The position numbers and the translations under genes were made by a program. 15,713 bases of DNA from Podochytrium sp. JEL0797 (Eukaryota; Chytridiomycota; Chytridiomycetes; Chytridiales; Chytriomycetaceae): the NCBI GenBank assembly GCA_027596195.1, contig JADGJG010000610.1, positions 1 through 15,713 on the forward strand. Direction: 5' to 3'. Of this stretch, positions 8,985 through 15,713 are shown piece after piece. The notes beneath the pieces are model-generated. The model ran no database searches, was not told where the DNA came from, and saw only the letters and a program-made list of their open reading frames with translations. Every line of letters begins with the position of its first letter. The stretch's first letter is position 1.

Positions 8985-9989
8985 TCAGTAGATGTCAGAG
9001 TGATAAACGCCAAAATAAGTCCCGTCGCCCCCCTGCCAGCGGATGGAGCGTTCAGCGGCCATTGAAGTGGGACTACGACTGCGAGTCCTTTCGGCAGGTC
9101 TCCCATACGGATGTCTCCGTCTCACACGCGATTCGACATCATCTCGCAGACTTGATGCATGTTGTTCACCGACATGAGAGACTCGTTGCGGCACCCGTGA
9201 ACGCCACGAACTATCTGCCCTCAGGGTATCACGTGAATTGGAAGAGCGCCCGTACACATAATTCTGCCACCGGTCACGGTGGCGCGGAGAGATTCCGCGA
9301 GTGGGGGAACTGCTCGAACGCGCCGCCTCCCCTTGTTGCAACACCTCGGATTCGGAGTCGCTCGATTCACCACCTTCATCACGCACCGAAAGCGTCATCA
9401 TGCTCAACTTCATAACTTCCACAGCTGCGCTCTTGATGCGATCGTGGATGTTACGGGAGGCGGTTGGTTGAGCCACACGGGTGTCTCGCATCATGAGTGT
9501 CTCATGGAACCCTCGCACGAATCCTCTGGATCCCGATTCGATGTATGGATCGAGTGAATCAGAATCCATTACGGTGCTTCCGAGGGCGAGTTCGCTGATG
9601 CTTTTGTTCATCGTGTCGGTGGTCATGTCGTCTTGGGAGGAGAGTTTTTTGAATGATGTGATGAGGTCGTGATCGTCGATGGCGGTATTGGAAGAGGTTG
9701 TGTAGTAGGACATGGAGGGTTTTGTTTCTGGGGTGGAGAAGGGTGCCAACGTTGGTAAGATGGGTTGCGTTGTAGACAGGTTCGATAGCATGGCTGAGAG
9801 GATGTCGGGGTCGTCGTCTTTCTGGGGGGTTGTTTGATGCCTTGGGAGAGAAGGGCTTGTCTGCAGCGGAATGCAGTAGTGGGATGGTTGGTCGTTGTGG
9901 TTGAGTGAATTGGGCAAGGGGGGCAGGGTCATTGGTTTGGAGGTTCGTTGATGAGCGATTGGTGGAGCGAACCAGAGTGAGGAAGACAT
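8985..9989 (-). CDS. hypothetical Ser/Arg-rich, low-complexity protein
   Basis: A 334-residue single-exon frame starts at an ATG in good context (AACCATG). No domain, signal peptide or membrane segment is seen. The N-terminal third is rich in Pro, Thr and Ser. The middle has plausible helices (AIDDHDLITSFKKL, then DRIKSAAVEVMKLSMMTL) and an acidic ESSDSESE stretch. The C-terminal third is Arg/Ser-rich, including RTRSRSPTS, reminiscent of RS-type disordered regions of RNA-binding proteins. It lies between the convergent RdRP stop (78 bp away) and the tandem MscL gene upstream. It has its own AATAAA signal. Frame length, start context and poly(A) signal support a gene; the function is unknown and an extra 5' exon cannot be excluded. 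Confidence 0.6.
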   Translation of the reverse strand: MSSSLWFAPPIAHQRTSKPMTLPPLPNSLNHNDQPSHYCIPLQTSPSLPRHQTTPQKDDDPDILSAMLSNLSTTQPILPTLAPFSTPETKPSMSYYTTSSNTAIDDHDLITSFKKLSSQDDMTTDTMNKSISELALGSTVMDSDSLDPYIESGSRGFVRGFHETLMMRDTRVAQPTASRNIHDRIKSAAVEVMKLSMMTLSVRDEGGESSDSESEVLQQGEAARSSSSPTRGISPRHRDRWQNYVYGRSSNSRDTLRADSSWRSRVPQRVSHVGEQHASSLRDDVESRVRRRHPYGRPAERTRSRSPTSMAAERSIRWQGGDGTYFGVYHSDIY

Positions 9990-10146
9990 GGTTGGAGAGG
10001 AGAGAGAAGCTGTGGCGTGTGGACTGGCGTTTTTGTGTTCTTTTTCCGGAGGATTTCGAAGGGGGCTTGTTCTGGGCTTGTTCCAAATTTCGAGGATTGA
10101 ATTTTTCGGCGAGTTCGAATGCCACAGGAACTACTTTTTAAACCAT

Positions 10147-10152
10147 TTTATT
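10147..10152 (-). terminator. polyadenylation signal AATAAA of the MscL-like gene
   Basis: AATAAA on the minus strand starts 5 nt after the TAG stop at 10159-10157. Confidence 0.6.
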
Positions 10153-10156
10153 CATT

Positions 10157-11446
10157 CTATATCTTGTACGGAATATTGTTGAAATTCATGTCAAACTTGA
10201 CATTCTTTCCCTTGGACTCGCGCGCCGTGTCATTCACGACTTCACATTCCCTCTCCACAACCTCCACAGTCGATGTACAATGAGCGCATCTACTCGCACG
10301 TGCAGGAATATGACTGAGACAATACGGACATTCTTTGAGATCGTTGAAACTTTGATGTGGGTCTTTTCCAAAATACTCTGCAAGGTTTTTGTGCTTGAGA
10401 GGAGCTTGTGGACTTGACTGTGCAGATACCCCATCCCCCGAGAAGTTGATGGTGACTGTGTTTTCTGTAGACGCCGTCGTGGGTTTGCTCCCGAAGCGCG
10501 ACAAGCCCGAATCCGACGCGCTTCGGCGCAACCCTTCTACAGAATAGGGAGCAAGAGGCGACAAGGCCTCCGAGAATCTTTCCGTTTTCTTGATTGGCAA
10601 AGGAGAAGGCGGCGAAATTCCATTGGCCGTGCGGGGTTGAAACAAGGATCCTTTGAATGATGTCGATTTTTGCTTGAGACCCGTTTTGATGTTCTTCAAT
10701 TGCTGTTTTGTAGTGACAAGGAATGTTTTGAAAAATCGGATCATTGCGAATACGGCGAACGCGACAATAAAAAAGTTGAGGACGTTTTGCAGGAAGGACC
10801 CGAGATTCCAGGTGACGGCTCCGGCATTGTGAGCATCTGCCACGGTAAAGAAAACACAGCTTGTTGCGTTCCTTTTACATACCGCGGGATCCGGACTCCT
10901 CAAGACGACGAAAAAGGATTCGAGTTGAGTCCCAATCGCCATTCCAATGAACGGGGAAATCAGGTCGGTGACGAGACTCCCAATCACTGCTGTAAACGCG
11001 GTTCCAATCACCATTCCAATAGCGTATTGAAGGATTCTCCCGTCCCCCATGAAGGACCCAAACTCCTTTGCGAGACCCTTGATGGACTTTGTGGTGCGTT
11101 TGACGCCGGCTTTCACCACCAGGTGAGCATTTCTGGCGAGGATTTGGTGCTTCCACTCTTTTGGCTCGGAAGTGGAGTCATGATTGGACGCGTGTTGTGA
11201 AGAAATTTCCGCGTCTTGCGTTTCACTGTCGCGGTTTCGAAGGCGACGGCGCGGTTTCCACCATTTCTCTTTTTGTGGCTTTCCAGAGTCTTCGTCGGCC
11301 TCTTTTTGCTCGTAATTTTGGTCGATCGCAATGACAGTTTCCGTGGAGAGGAATACCAACTCGGATGGGGGATTGAACTCGGGATCCGATCGATGTGAAG
11401 TGAGAGGTTCGCGCGTAGTGCTGTCGTTTTTGGACTGAAGGGACAT
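10157..11446 (-). CDS. MscL-like mechanosensitive channel with C-terminal zinc ribbon
   Basis: A 429-residue single-exon protein from the ATG at 11446. The frame stays open upstream to 11629, but that would overlap the start of the divergent CIMIP1-like gene, so the internal ATG is preferred. A basic, Ser-rich extension (about 1-125) precedes an MscL domain. TM1 (about 139-164) includes YAIGMVIGTAFTAVIGSLV and DLISPFIGM. A loop with AVTWNLGSF follows, then TM2 (about 219-243, QNVLNFFIVAFAVFAMIRFF). These match the bacterial MscL pattern of glycine-rich pore helix and FIVAFAIF second helix. Bacterial MscL is only about 130-150 residues. The long disordered tail ends with CPYC-x10-CAHC (residues 373-390), a four-cysteine zinc ribbon. 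The channel should open under membrane tension and release osmolytes; its membrane is unknown. Transfer from bacteria is a plausible origin. Confidence 0.9.
   Translation of the reverse strand: MSLQSKNDSTTREPLTSHRSDPEFNPPSELVFLSTETVIAIDQNYEQKEADEDSGKPQKEKWWKPRRRLRNRDSETQDAEISSQHASNHDSTSEPKEWKHQILARNAHLVVKAGVKRTTKSIKGLAKEFGSFMGDGRILQYAIGMVIGTAFTAVIGSLVTDLISPFIGMAIGTQLESFFVVLRSPDPAVCKRNATSCVFFTVADAHNAGAVTWNLGSFLQNVLNFFIVAFAVFAMIRFFKTFLVTTKQQLKNIKTGLKQKSTSFKGSLFQPRTANGISPPSPLPIKKTERFSEALSPLAPYSVEGLRRSASDSGLSRFGSKPTTASTENTVTINFSGDGVSAQSSPQAPLKHKNLAEYFGKDPHQSFNDLKECPYCLSHIPARASRCAHCTSTVEVVERECEVVNDTARESKGKNVKFDMNFNNIPYKI
10277..10330 (-). other. zinc-ribbon motif of the MscL-like protein
   Basis: The encoded CPYCLSHIPARASRCAHC has two CxxC knuckles ten residues apart, a rubredoxin-like zinc ribbon. 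From memory, similar CPxCLSxIPxxAxxCxxC tails occur on some bacterial MscL proteins, which would argue for inheritance as a unit. This needs a database comparison. Confidence 0.8.
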
Positions 11447-11613
11447 GTGCCTTTCACAAAATTGGGGGGGTTGTCTTAGTTGAGAATATTCTTTTCGTGA
11501 GGTGATTGGCAAAGTCGCTGTGTCCGGGAAAAAAAGTGTAAATCTTTTCTTCGCGACGTTTTTTGACTCCAAATCATTCCCGCTTTCGTGACCAAAAGAG
11601 CGAACAGAAAGGG
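11447..11613. promoter_or_regulatory. shared divergent promoter region (MscL-like / CIMIP1-like)
   Basis: Only 167 bp separate the preferred start codons of two divergent genes, so both promoters and 5' UTRs must fit here. No TATA box is obvious. An 8-base G run lies near 11464-11471. Confidence 0.45.
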
Positions 11614-12424
11614 ATGGCGTCCAACGCAAAGACTCCGCGAATCAGAAACGCGGTTCACGATGCTGCGATTTGGTATTTCACCGTGCTTCTTAGTTGGTGC
11701 CCCCCAACACGAGCAAGGGGACTTAACGCGTCTTAAAAACAACCTAGGAGACAAACCGTTCACTACGAGCTTACTACAGCTCAAAACTGGGAAAGATATT
11801 GGGGCTTCATGAAAGACGAGTTGATTGTAAGCTTACTTCTGCCCCCCGCCACCGTTCCCAGTCCCATTGTTTCCCCCCCAACCTTTTCCTCTCCTCCTTC
11901 AACACGTATACTCAAGTCAACCTCGATTCCATTTCCAGAAAACCGAAGCCGAGATCAAAGCCGCCCGCGCCGCTAAGCCCACCACCCCAACCCCCCACGG
12001 CAAAAAACCCCGCACCCGCGTCCTCCCCCCTATTAATAAATCCGCACCCCCCGCCCCCCTCCAAACCCCCAACGAAAAACCCCACCCCGTCTTCGCCTCA
12101 GGCCTCCCCTCCCGCCTTCCCCCCGGCATCGTGACCCCACAAGACCACCCCCTCCTCCAAGACTTCCTAGTCACCTACCGCGTGCCCGAAATCATCCGCA
12201 CACGTCTCCCGGCCGACAAGTACCGCGTGCCTGCGACCACGAGTTCGGAGGTGGGTTGGATTTGGGGACACGCGCAGGACGAGACGAAGCCGTTTGATGG
12301 GGATACGGTTACCGGGGCGAGTAAGATGGCCAAGTTTCATACGTTGGAGAGGTTTCCGCGGGAGGCGTATGGGAAGGGGGATGTGCTCAAGTGGTGGGGT
12401 GGAACTCGCGAGTCGATGCCGTGA
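11614..12424 (+). CDS. CIMIP1/LLC1-like flagellar (ciliary microtubule inner) protein
   Basis: Three exons are inferred: 11614-11672, 11748-11826 and 11939-12424. The introns are 11673-11747 (75 nt, GTATTT...CTAG, phase 2) and 11827-11938 (112 nt, GTAAGC...CCAG, phase 0), giving 207 residues. After splicing the N-terminus reads HDAAIWRQTVHYELTTAQNW then ERYWGF. This resembles the start of human C20orf85 (CIMIP1/LLC1), which has DEIW, NW and WGF at matching spacing. Near the C-terminus, SSEVGWIWG (148-156) and KGDVLKWWGG (192-201) match that family's GFIGWRS and final KG...W block. The middle (about 57-120) is Pro/Lys-rich. The vertebrate protein is in motile cilia, so this is probably an axonemal protein of the zoospore flagellum. 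The gene is divergent from the MscL-like gene (167 bp between start codons) and convergent with the GPCR gene (57 bp). The exon structure is well supported. The family assignment rests on short remembered motifs and is moderately sure. Confidence 0.75.
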
Positions 12425-12475
12425 TTTTATATTGCGCATGTTTCGAGACGCGTTATTTTTTTAAAAAAGATTCAA

Positions 12476-12481
12476 TTTATT
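12476..12481 (-). terminator. polyadenylation signal abutting the GPCR stop codon
   Basis: On the minus strand TGA is followed directly by AATAAA, leaving no spacer. This implies a very short 3' UTR for the receptor gene. Confidence 0.6.
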
Positions 12482-13490
12482 TCAGTCATTGGATTTTCTC
12501 AAAGAAGGGGCAGGAAGAGAGATCGAACTTCGCTTCTTTCGGTTCAAATCTCGATTCAATTGTAGCACCACAAGTGGGGTGATGACTCCATCGACAGCGA
12601 CAAGACAGTTTGCCACAACATCCAGCGCAACAGGAGCTTGCCACGCTTGATCAAAAAATAAATACGTCATGACGCAAGGCATGAGCGCATAGCATGTTCC
12701 AAACGATCCAAGAATAATCATGCAATTCATCACAACGCGTTTCTTGAGCGCGTCGTTCTTGGATTTGGAGGATTCTTGAGCGGCCGAAGGTCTTCCTGGC
12801 TTATCGGACTGGAACGAAGAGATGGCTGATATGCTTTCGTTCACCTTTGAAAAGGTTTTGAGGTACATAAAAGCCATAGTGGCGATGGAAGCGCCGAAAA
12901 ACTGGACAAACGCGACAAAACAAACTGTGTTTTGGAGTGGAGATCCGGGAGTTGGGATTTTGTAGGTGGCTGTTGTCTGAGATGTCCGAAGGGGGGGAAG
13001 AGGGGGAGGGGGGATGGTGAGCTTGGTGTGCAGAAGTGGGAACAGGCGTTGTTTGTCCACTCACGCAGGATGCAAAACTCCACACCATCACACCCGAAGT
13101 CAAAAAAGCATGCAGTCCTCCAAGAGACATGTACTTCCATGGCAAACCATCCCCTCCCTCCACGACAAGCCAATATCTCTCCATCGCGATTGCAGAATTC
13201 ATGTAAAAAATGATGACACCGCCGCAATACATGACTCCGGAGTACATTTGTTTCGGCCAAGCCGTTATTTCAAGCCACTCAGGATAAATCACTTGAACAA
13301 TATGCGCCATGGTCATGAACACGCCGGATATGGTGAGAATTAACAAAAGAGTCCCAAGCAATTTTCCCAAGCTTGATTTGAGGAACCTCCCTCCCGCAGC
13401 GAAAGCCAAATAAGTGAGAAGGGAGCCGCTGCATAGAAGGCTCAAAATCCAGATTGCCAAGACCGGGATTCGTGAAGCGTCGATTGTCAT
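12482..13490 (-). CDS. rhodopsin-like (class A type) seven-helix receptor
   Basis: Two exons, 13490-13065 and 12976-12482, flank an 88-nt intron (GTGAGT...CTCAG, phase 0), giving 306 residues. The ATG at 13490 is chosen because the frame upstream of it has no other ATG. Seven hydrophobic helices fit: about 8-31, 44-68, 83-105, 120-142, 159-181, 222-250 and 256-281. Helix 3 ends with AMERYWLVV, an E/DRY-type motif (E104, R105, Y106). A Cys at 89 and one at 142 could form the usual extracellular disulfide. Helix 6 has CYALMP, like the CWxP switch. Helix 7 has DGVITPLVVLQLNRDL in place of NPxxY. No retinal-binding lysine is seen in helix 7, so it is not an opsin. The third intracellular loop (about 186-221) is Ser/Lys-rich and the tail is short and basic. 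The ligand is unknown. Confidence 0.8.
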
Positions 13491-13788
13491 GGGGAAGTAA
13501 ATCTTTGGGAAAAAAATCCTCAAAAAAAACCTCGAGAGAACTTTTGAAGGAAAGTGGCGCCCGTTTCGTCACTATTATAAGAAAATGAAAGAAGAAATCC
13601 AAATTCTCAGTATCCCCGGATGTGGAAAGAGGGTTGTGGCATCCCAGACTTTTCCGAGAGCCGGGCTGGTGTGCCCCCCCATTAGATGTTTATTAGATGT
13701 TAGGTTTTGCCATCCACCAAAAGAGAGAGAGATAATCCATATGTAGTAATATATTGTCAACCATTCACAAAAAACCCCCCGCCTCTCT
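13491..13788. other. intergenic region upstream of the GPCR gene
   Basis: No gene is seen in these 298 bp. A TATAAT-like word on the minus strand (13579-13574) lies about 84 bp before the GPCR ATG and may be its core promoter. TTAGATGTTT and TTAGATGTTA form an imperfect direct repeat near 13683-13702. The left end of the unknown gene's 3' UTR lies at 13740-13788; no AATAAA was found there. Confidence 0.45.
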
Positions 13789-15713
13789 TCACTTCTTAAC
13801 CGTCGACAACCGCCCCGACAACCGATCCCACGCACTATCCCACGCCTGCTTCTGTTTCTCCCCCTTCCCATCAATCATCTCCACACTCCCCACCTCCTTC
13901 CCCTGCCACGGCCCCTCCTTCACCCCCTTCCCCCCCTTCTCCTCCACCACCACAACCCCTCCCGCACCAACACCCCCCACAGCCGCAAACACACTCGCAA
14001 CCCCATCCCCCACCATCCCCGACGTCCGCCCCCCCACATCCCTCACAACCTCCCCCACCCGCTGCACAGCCCCACTCTCTCTCACCCTCCCCGCAAACGA
14101 AACCACCCCGCCAGCCACAGCGTTCCCAACCTCCACCGTTTTGCCGCGTAAACTGAGATACGTCGGGGACTGCGTCACAGCGTCCACGGCTTCCCGCGTT
14201 TTCGTGGAAACAGTTTGCACAGCCGCATGTCCACGTACAGAGTCCGCTACACCCTGCGAATGCGTGCTGAGTGTACGTACCGTGTGGGACGCAGCGATAC
14301 TCGATCCAATCTCCGCCCCACGAGAAGACAGCGTGGAAAGAGAGGAAGTCGTGGCCGCCGTTGTGTTCTTGATCTGTTCAGTAACACTACTCAGCCGCGT
14401 GGGTGCAGGGCGCGAGGACGCAGTGAGTGTAGAAGCAGGGAGGTGACTCGACGACAGTGACGAGGAAGTGATGGGCTCTTGAACCCACGTAGCGAACCGC
14501 GTGGACCCTACCGGGTCTTCAAGAAGAGCCACAACGGCGTAATAGAACCGATGACTGGCAGGGATACGATCCGCGGATGGCAAAGTTGCCTGCGACAGCG
14601 CCGTTTGCCAACCCGGATTCTCAAGCACAAGCAGCGTAAGCAGATCCACCCATTTCCCCACCCTGCCCTCCTCACCACTCACACACTCCCTCTCCACTCT
14701 CTCCATAACAGCCACAAATCTCCACGGCACCCCCGCACCCGTCTCCACAGCCTCCAACACCTTGCCACAAACCTCCCCCACAGTCGCCTCAAACACTCGC
14801 ACCTTCCCCGCCTTCGAATCCACACCCTTCATCACAGCCGCAACAGCCTCATCCGCCTCCTTCTCTGCAAACCATCGCACCGTATCCCCCCCCTCCTCTA
14901 CCCTCCGCACACTCAAATCATGAATCACAATCGAAACCACATCCCTCCCCGCCTCCGTGTCGATCCACCCGGGAGTGGAAGTAAACCGCGTCACAAGATG
15001 ATTCCACAAACTCCACGACAAACCCCCCGTCTCCTCCGCATACCGCGTTAAAAACCTCGCCCCCAGCCGCACATCAGGACCCCCCGCATACGCAGCCATG
15101 AAATCAGACAACTCGTCCTCCTTCAACGACCACGCAATCGTCGATTTCGATTCCGTCGCAGCAGAAGTCGTGGTTGTCGTTGTCGTGTAGTCCTTGAAAT
15201 GAGGTATCGCGTAATGCTGCAACAGAGACTCCGGGCCGACCCCGAACGCTTGCACAATCAAATCAACTTGCGCGAGCCGTGTTCCCGGGTTCGCCTCTTT
15301 TGCGAGGGAACTCGGATCCAACAACTCCGCGAGGGCTTCCTGCCCGAGAGTTTGCAACTGCTCCGCGGAAGTGTCCGTGTACTCCACGAGACGCGTGATG
15401 GTGTGTTTGGAAACATGGGTGAGGAGGAACCGGCGGAGTGGGGGGAGGGGGATCGGGGAGGGCAGTTTGGCGAGGGTTTGTTGCATGTGGAGGAGGGAGG
15501 AGGGGGAGATGGGGGTGTGTTTGCGCGGGGGGATTTGGATTTTGGAGTCCACGAGGGTCTGCAAAAAAGCTGTTAGGAAGGGGGGGGGGGGGGGGGGGGG
15601 GGTTTCCGGGGAGTTTTTTAAACCAAAAAATAAACCAATACACAAAAAGGAGTAAAACCACCTTACTCAAAACCCCAGCCGCCTCCGCCAAACCCAAACC
15701 CAAATTTTAAAAA
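13789..15713 (-). CDS. hypothetical protein with amphipathic C-terminal repeats, 5' end missing
   Basis: The main exon runs from 15558 (or 15569) to the TGA at 13791-13789, about 590 residues. An intron lies upstream, with acceptor TTTTTTGCAG at 15559 or CTAACAG at 15570 and donor GTGGTT at 15661 or GTAAGG at 15666. It contains a 23-base C run on the coding strand. A small piece of an upstream exon (AEAAGVL) remains at about 15690-15667, and the true start is outside the window. If translation instead began inside, the first ATG would be at 15486. The N-terminal two thirds look like an all-helical globular domain (for example TITRLVEYTDTSAEQLQTLG, and LLTLLVLENPGW). A Thr run sits near 15170-15187. 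The C-terminal region (about 14400-13978) repeats weak amphipathic segments (VADSVRGHAAVQTVS, then REAVDAVTQSPTYLSL, then GEVVRDVGGRTSGMVG). These resemble lipid-surface or apolipoprotein-like helices. No family is recognised. Confidence 0.65.
15580..15602. repeat. poly-G homopolymer, 23 bases, inside an intron
   Basis: A run of 23 G on the plus strand reads as C23 on the minus strand. It lies just upstream of the CTAAC-like branch sequence of the inferred intron. Its length may be miscalled. Confidence 0.85.

Noticed and set aside
9559..10125. 188-residue minus-strand frame overlapping the 8985-9989 gene
   Set aside because: It lacks an ATG at its start. The overlapping 334-residue frame has a better start context and a poly(A) signal.
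10841..10886. Possible 46-nt intron (GTATGT...GGCAG) inside the MscL-like gene
   Set aside because: Removing it shifts the frame and destroys the conserved AVTWNLGSF segment, so the donor-like word is coincidental.
11447..11629. Longer N-terminus for the MscL-like protein (start at 11629)
   Set aside because: It would overlap the start of the divergent CIMIP1-like gene, and the added residues carry no family signal.
13754..14446. 230-residue plus-strand frame, Pro/Thr/Ser-rich
   Set aside because: It is a shadow of the minus-strand gene's G-rich C-terminal coding region. The composition follows the opposite strand's codons.
15688..15705. CCAAACCCAAACCCAAA at the right edge as a telomere repeat
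   Set aside because: There are only about two units, they do not match TTAGGG-type repeats, and they sit in or next to coding sequence.

Overview
The window looks like nuclear DNA of a zoosporic (flagellated) fungus, most likely a chytrid or close relative. The evidence is short GT-AG introns of about 46-112 nt, very tight gene spacing, a cellular RNAi-type RNA-dependent RNA polymerase, a likely axonemal protein of the CIMIP1/LLC1 family, a rhodopsin-like GPCR, an MscL-type channel and a VWD/EGF surface glycoprotein. No rRNA, tRNA, transposon or CRISPR array was seen. The species cannot be fixed from the sequence alone.

Layout, left to right. 1-666 is gene-poor, with a 20-bp C run, a 12-bp G run and short tandem repeats. 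667-1425 (+) encodes a small single-pass membrane protein with an acidic tail. 1900-4336 (-) is a three-exon, 764-residue secreted glycoprotein: signal peptide, VWD-like domain, Ser/Thr/Pro/Ala mucin-like repeats, EGF-like module and a GPI-type tail. 4919-8906 (+) is a six-exon RNA-dependent RNA polymerase of about 1216 residues with an intact DLDGD catalytic motif. 8985-9989 (-) encodes an unrecognised Ser/Arg-rich protein. 10157-11446 (-) encodes an MscL-like channel with long cytosolic extensions and a C-terminal four-cysteine zinc ribbon. 11614-12424 (+) is a three-exon gene that splices into a CIMIP1/LLC1-like protein. 12482-13490 (-) is a two-exon seven-helix receptor with an ERYW motif. 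13789 to the right edge (-) is a long protein of unknown function, incomplete at its N-terminus.

The genes do not form one pathway. Several suit a wall-less swimming zoospore: a flagellar protein, a receptor, an osmotic or tension-gated channel and a surface glycoprotein. The RdRP implies that an RNA-silencing pathway exists in the organism. Two promoter regions are divergent (vWD glycoprotein/RdRP and MscL/CIMIP1). Two convergent gene pairs have stop codons only 57-78 bp apart, so their transcripts probably overlap. Three minus-strand genes have an AATAAA signal within 16 nt of the stop codon.

Exon boundaries were inferred by eye from GT/AG sites, reading phase and family motifs. The most useful results are the three-exon CIMIP1-like gene, whose motifs appear only after splicing, and a stop-free 87-nt intron inside the RdRP.
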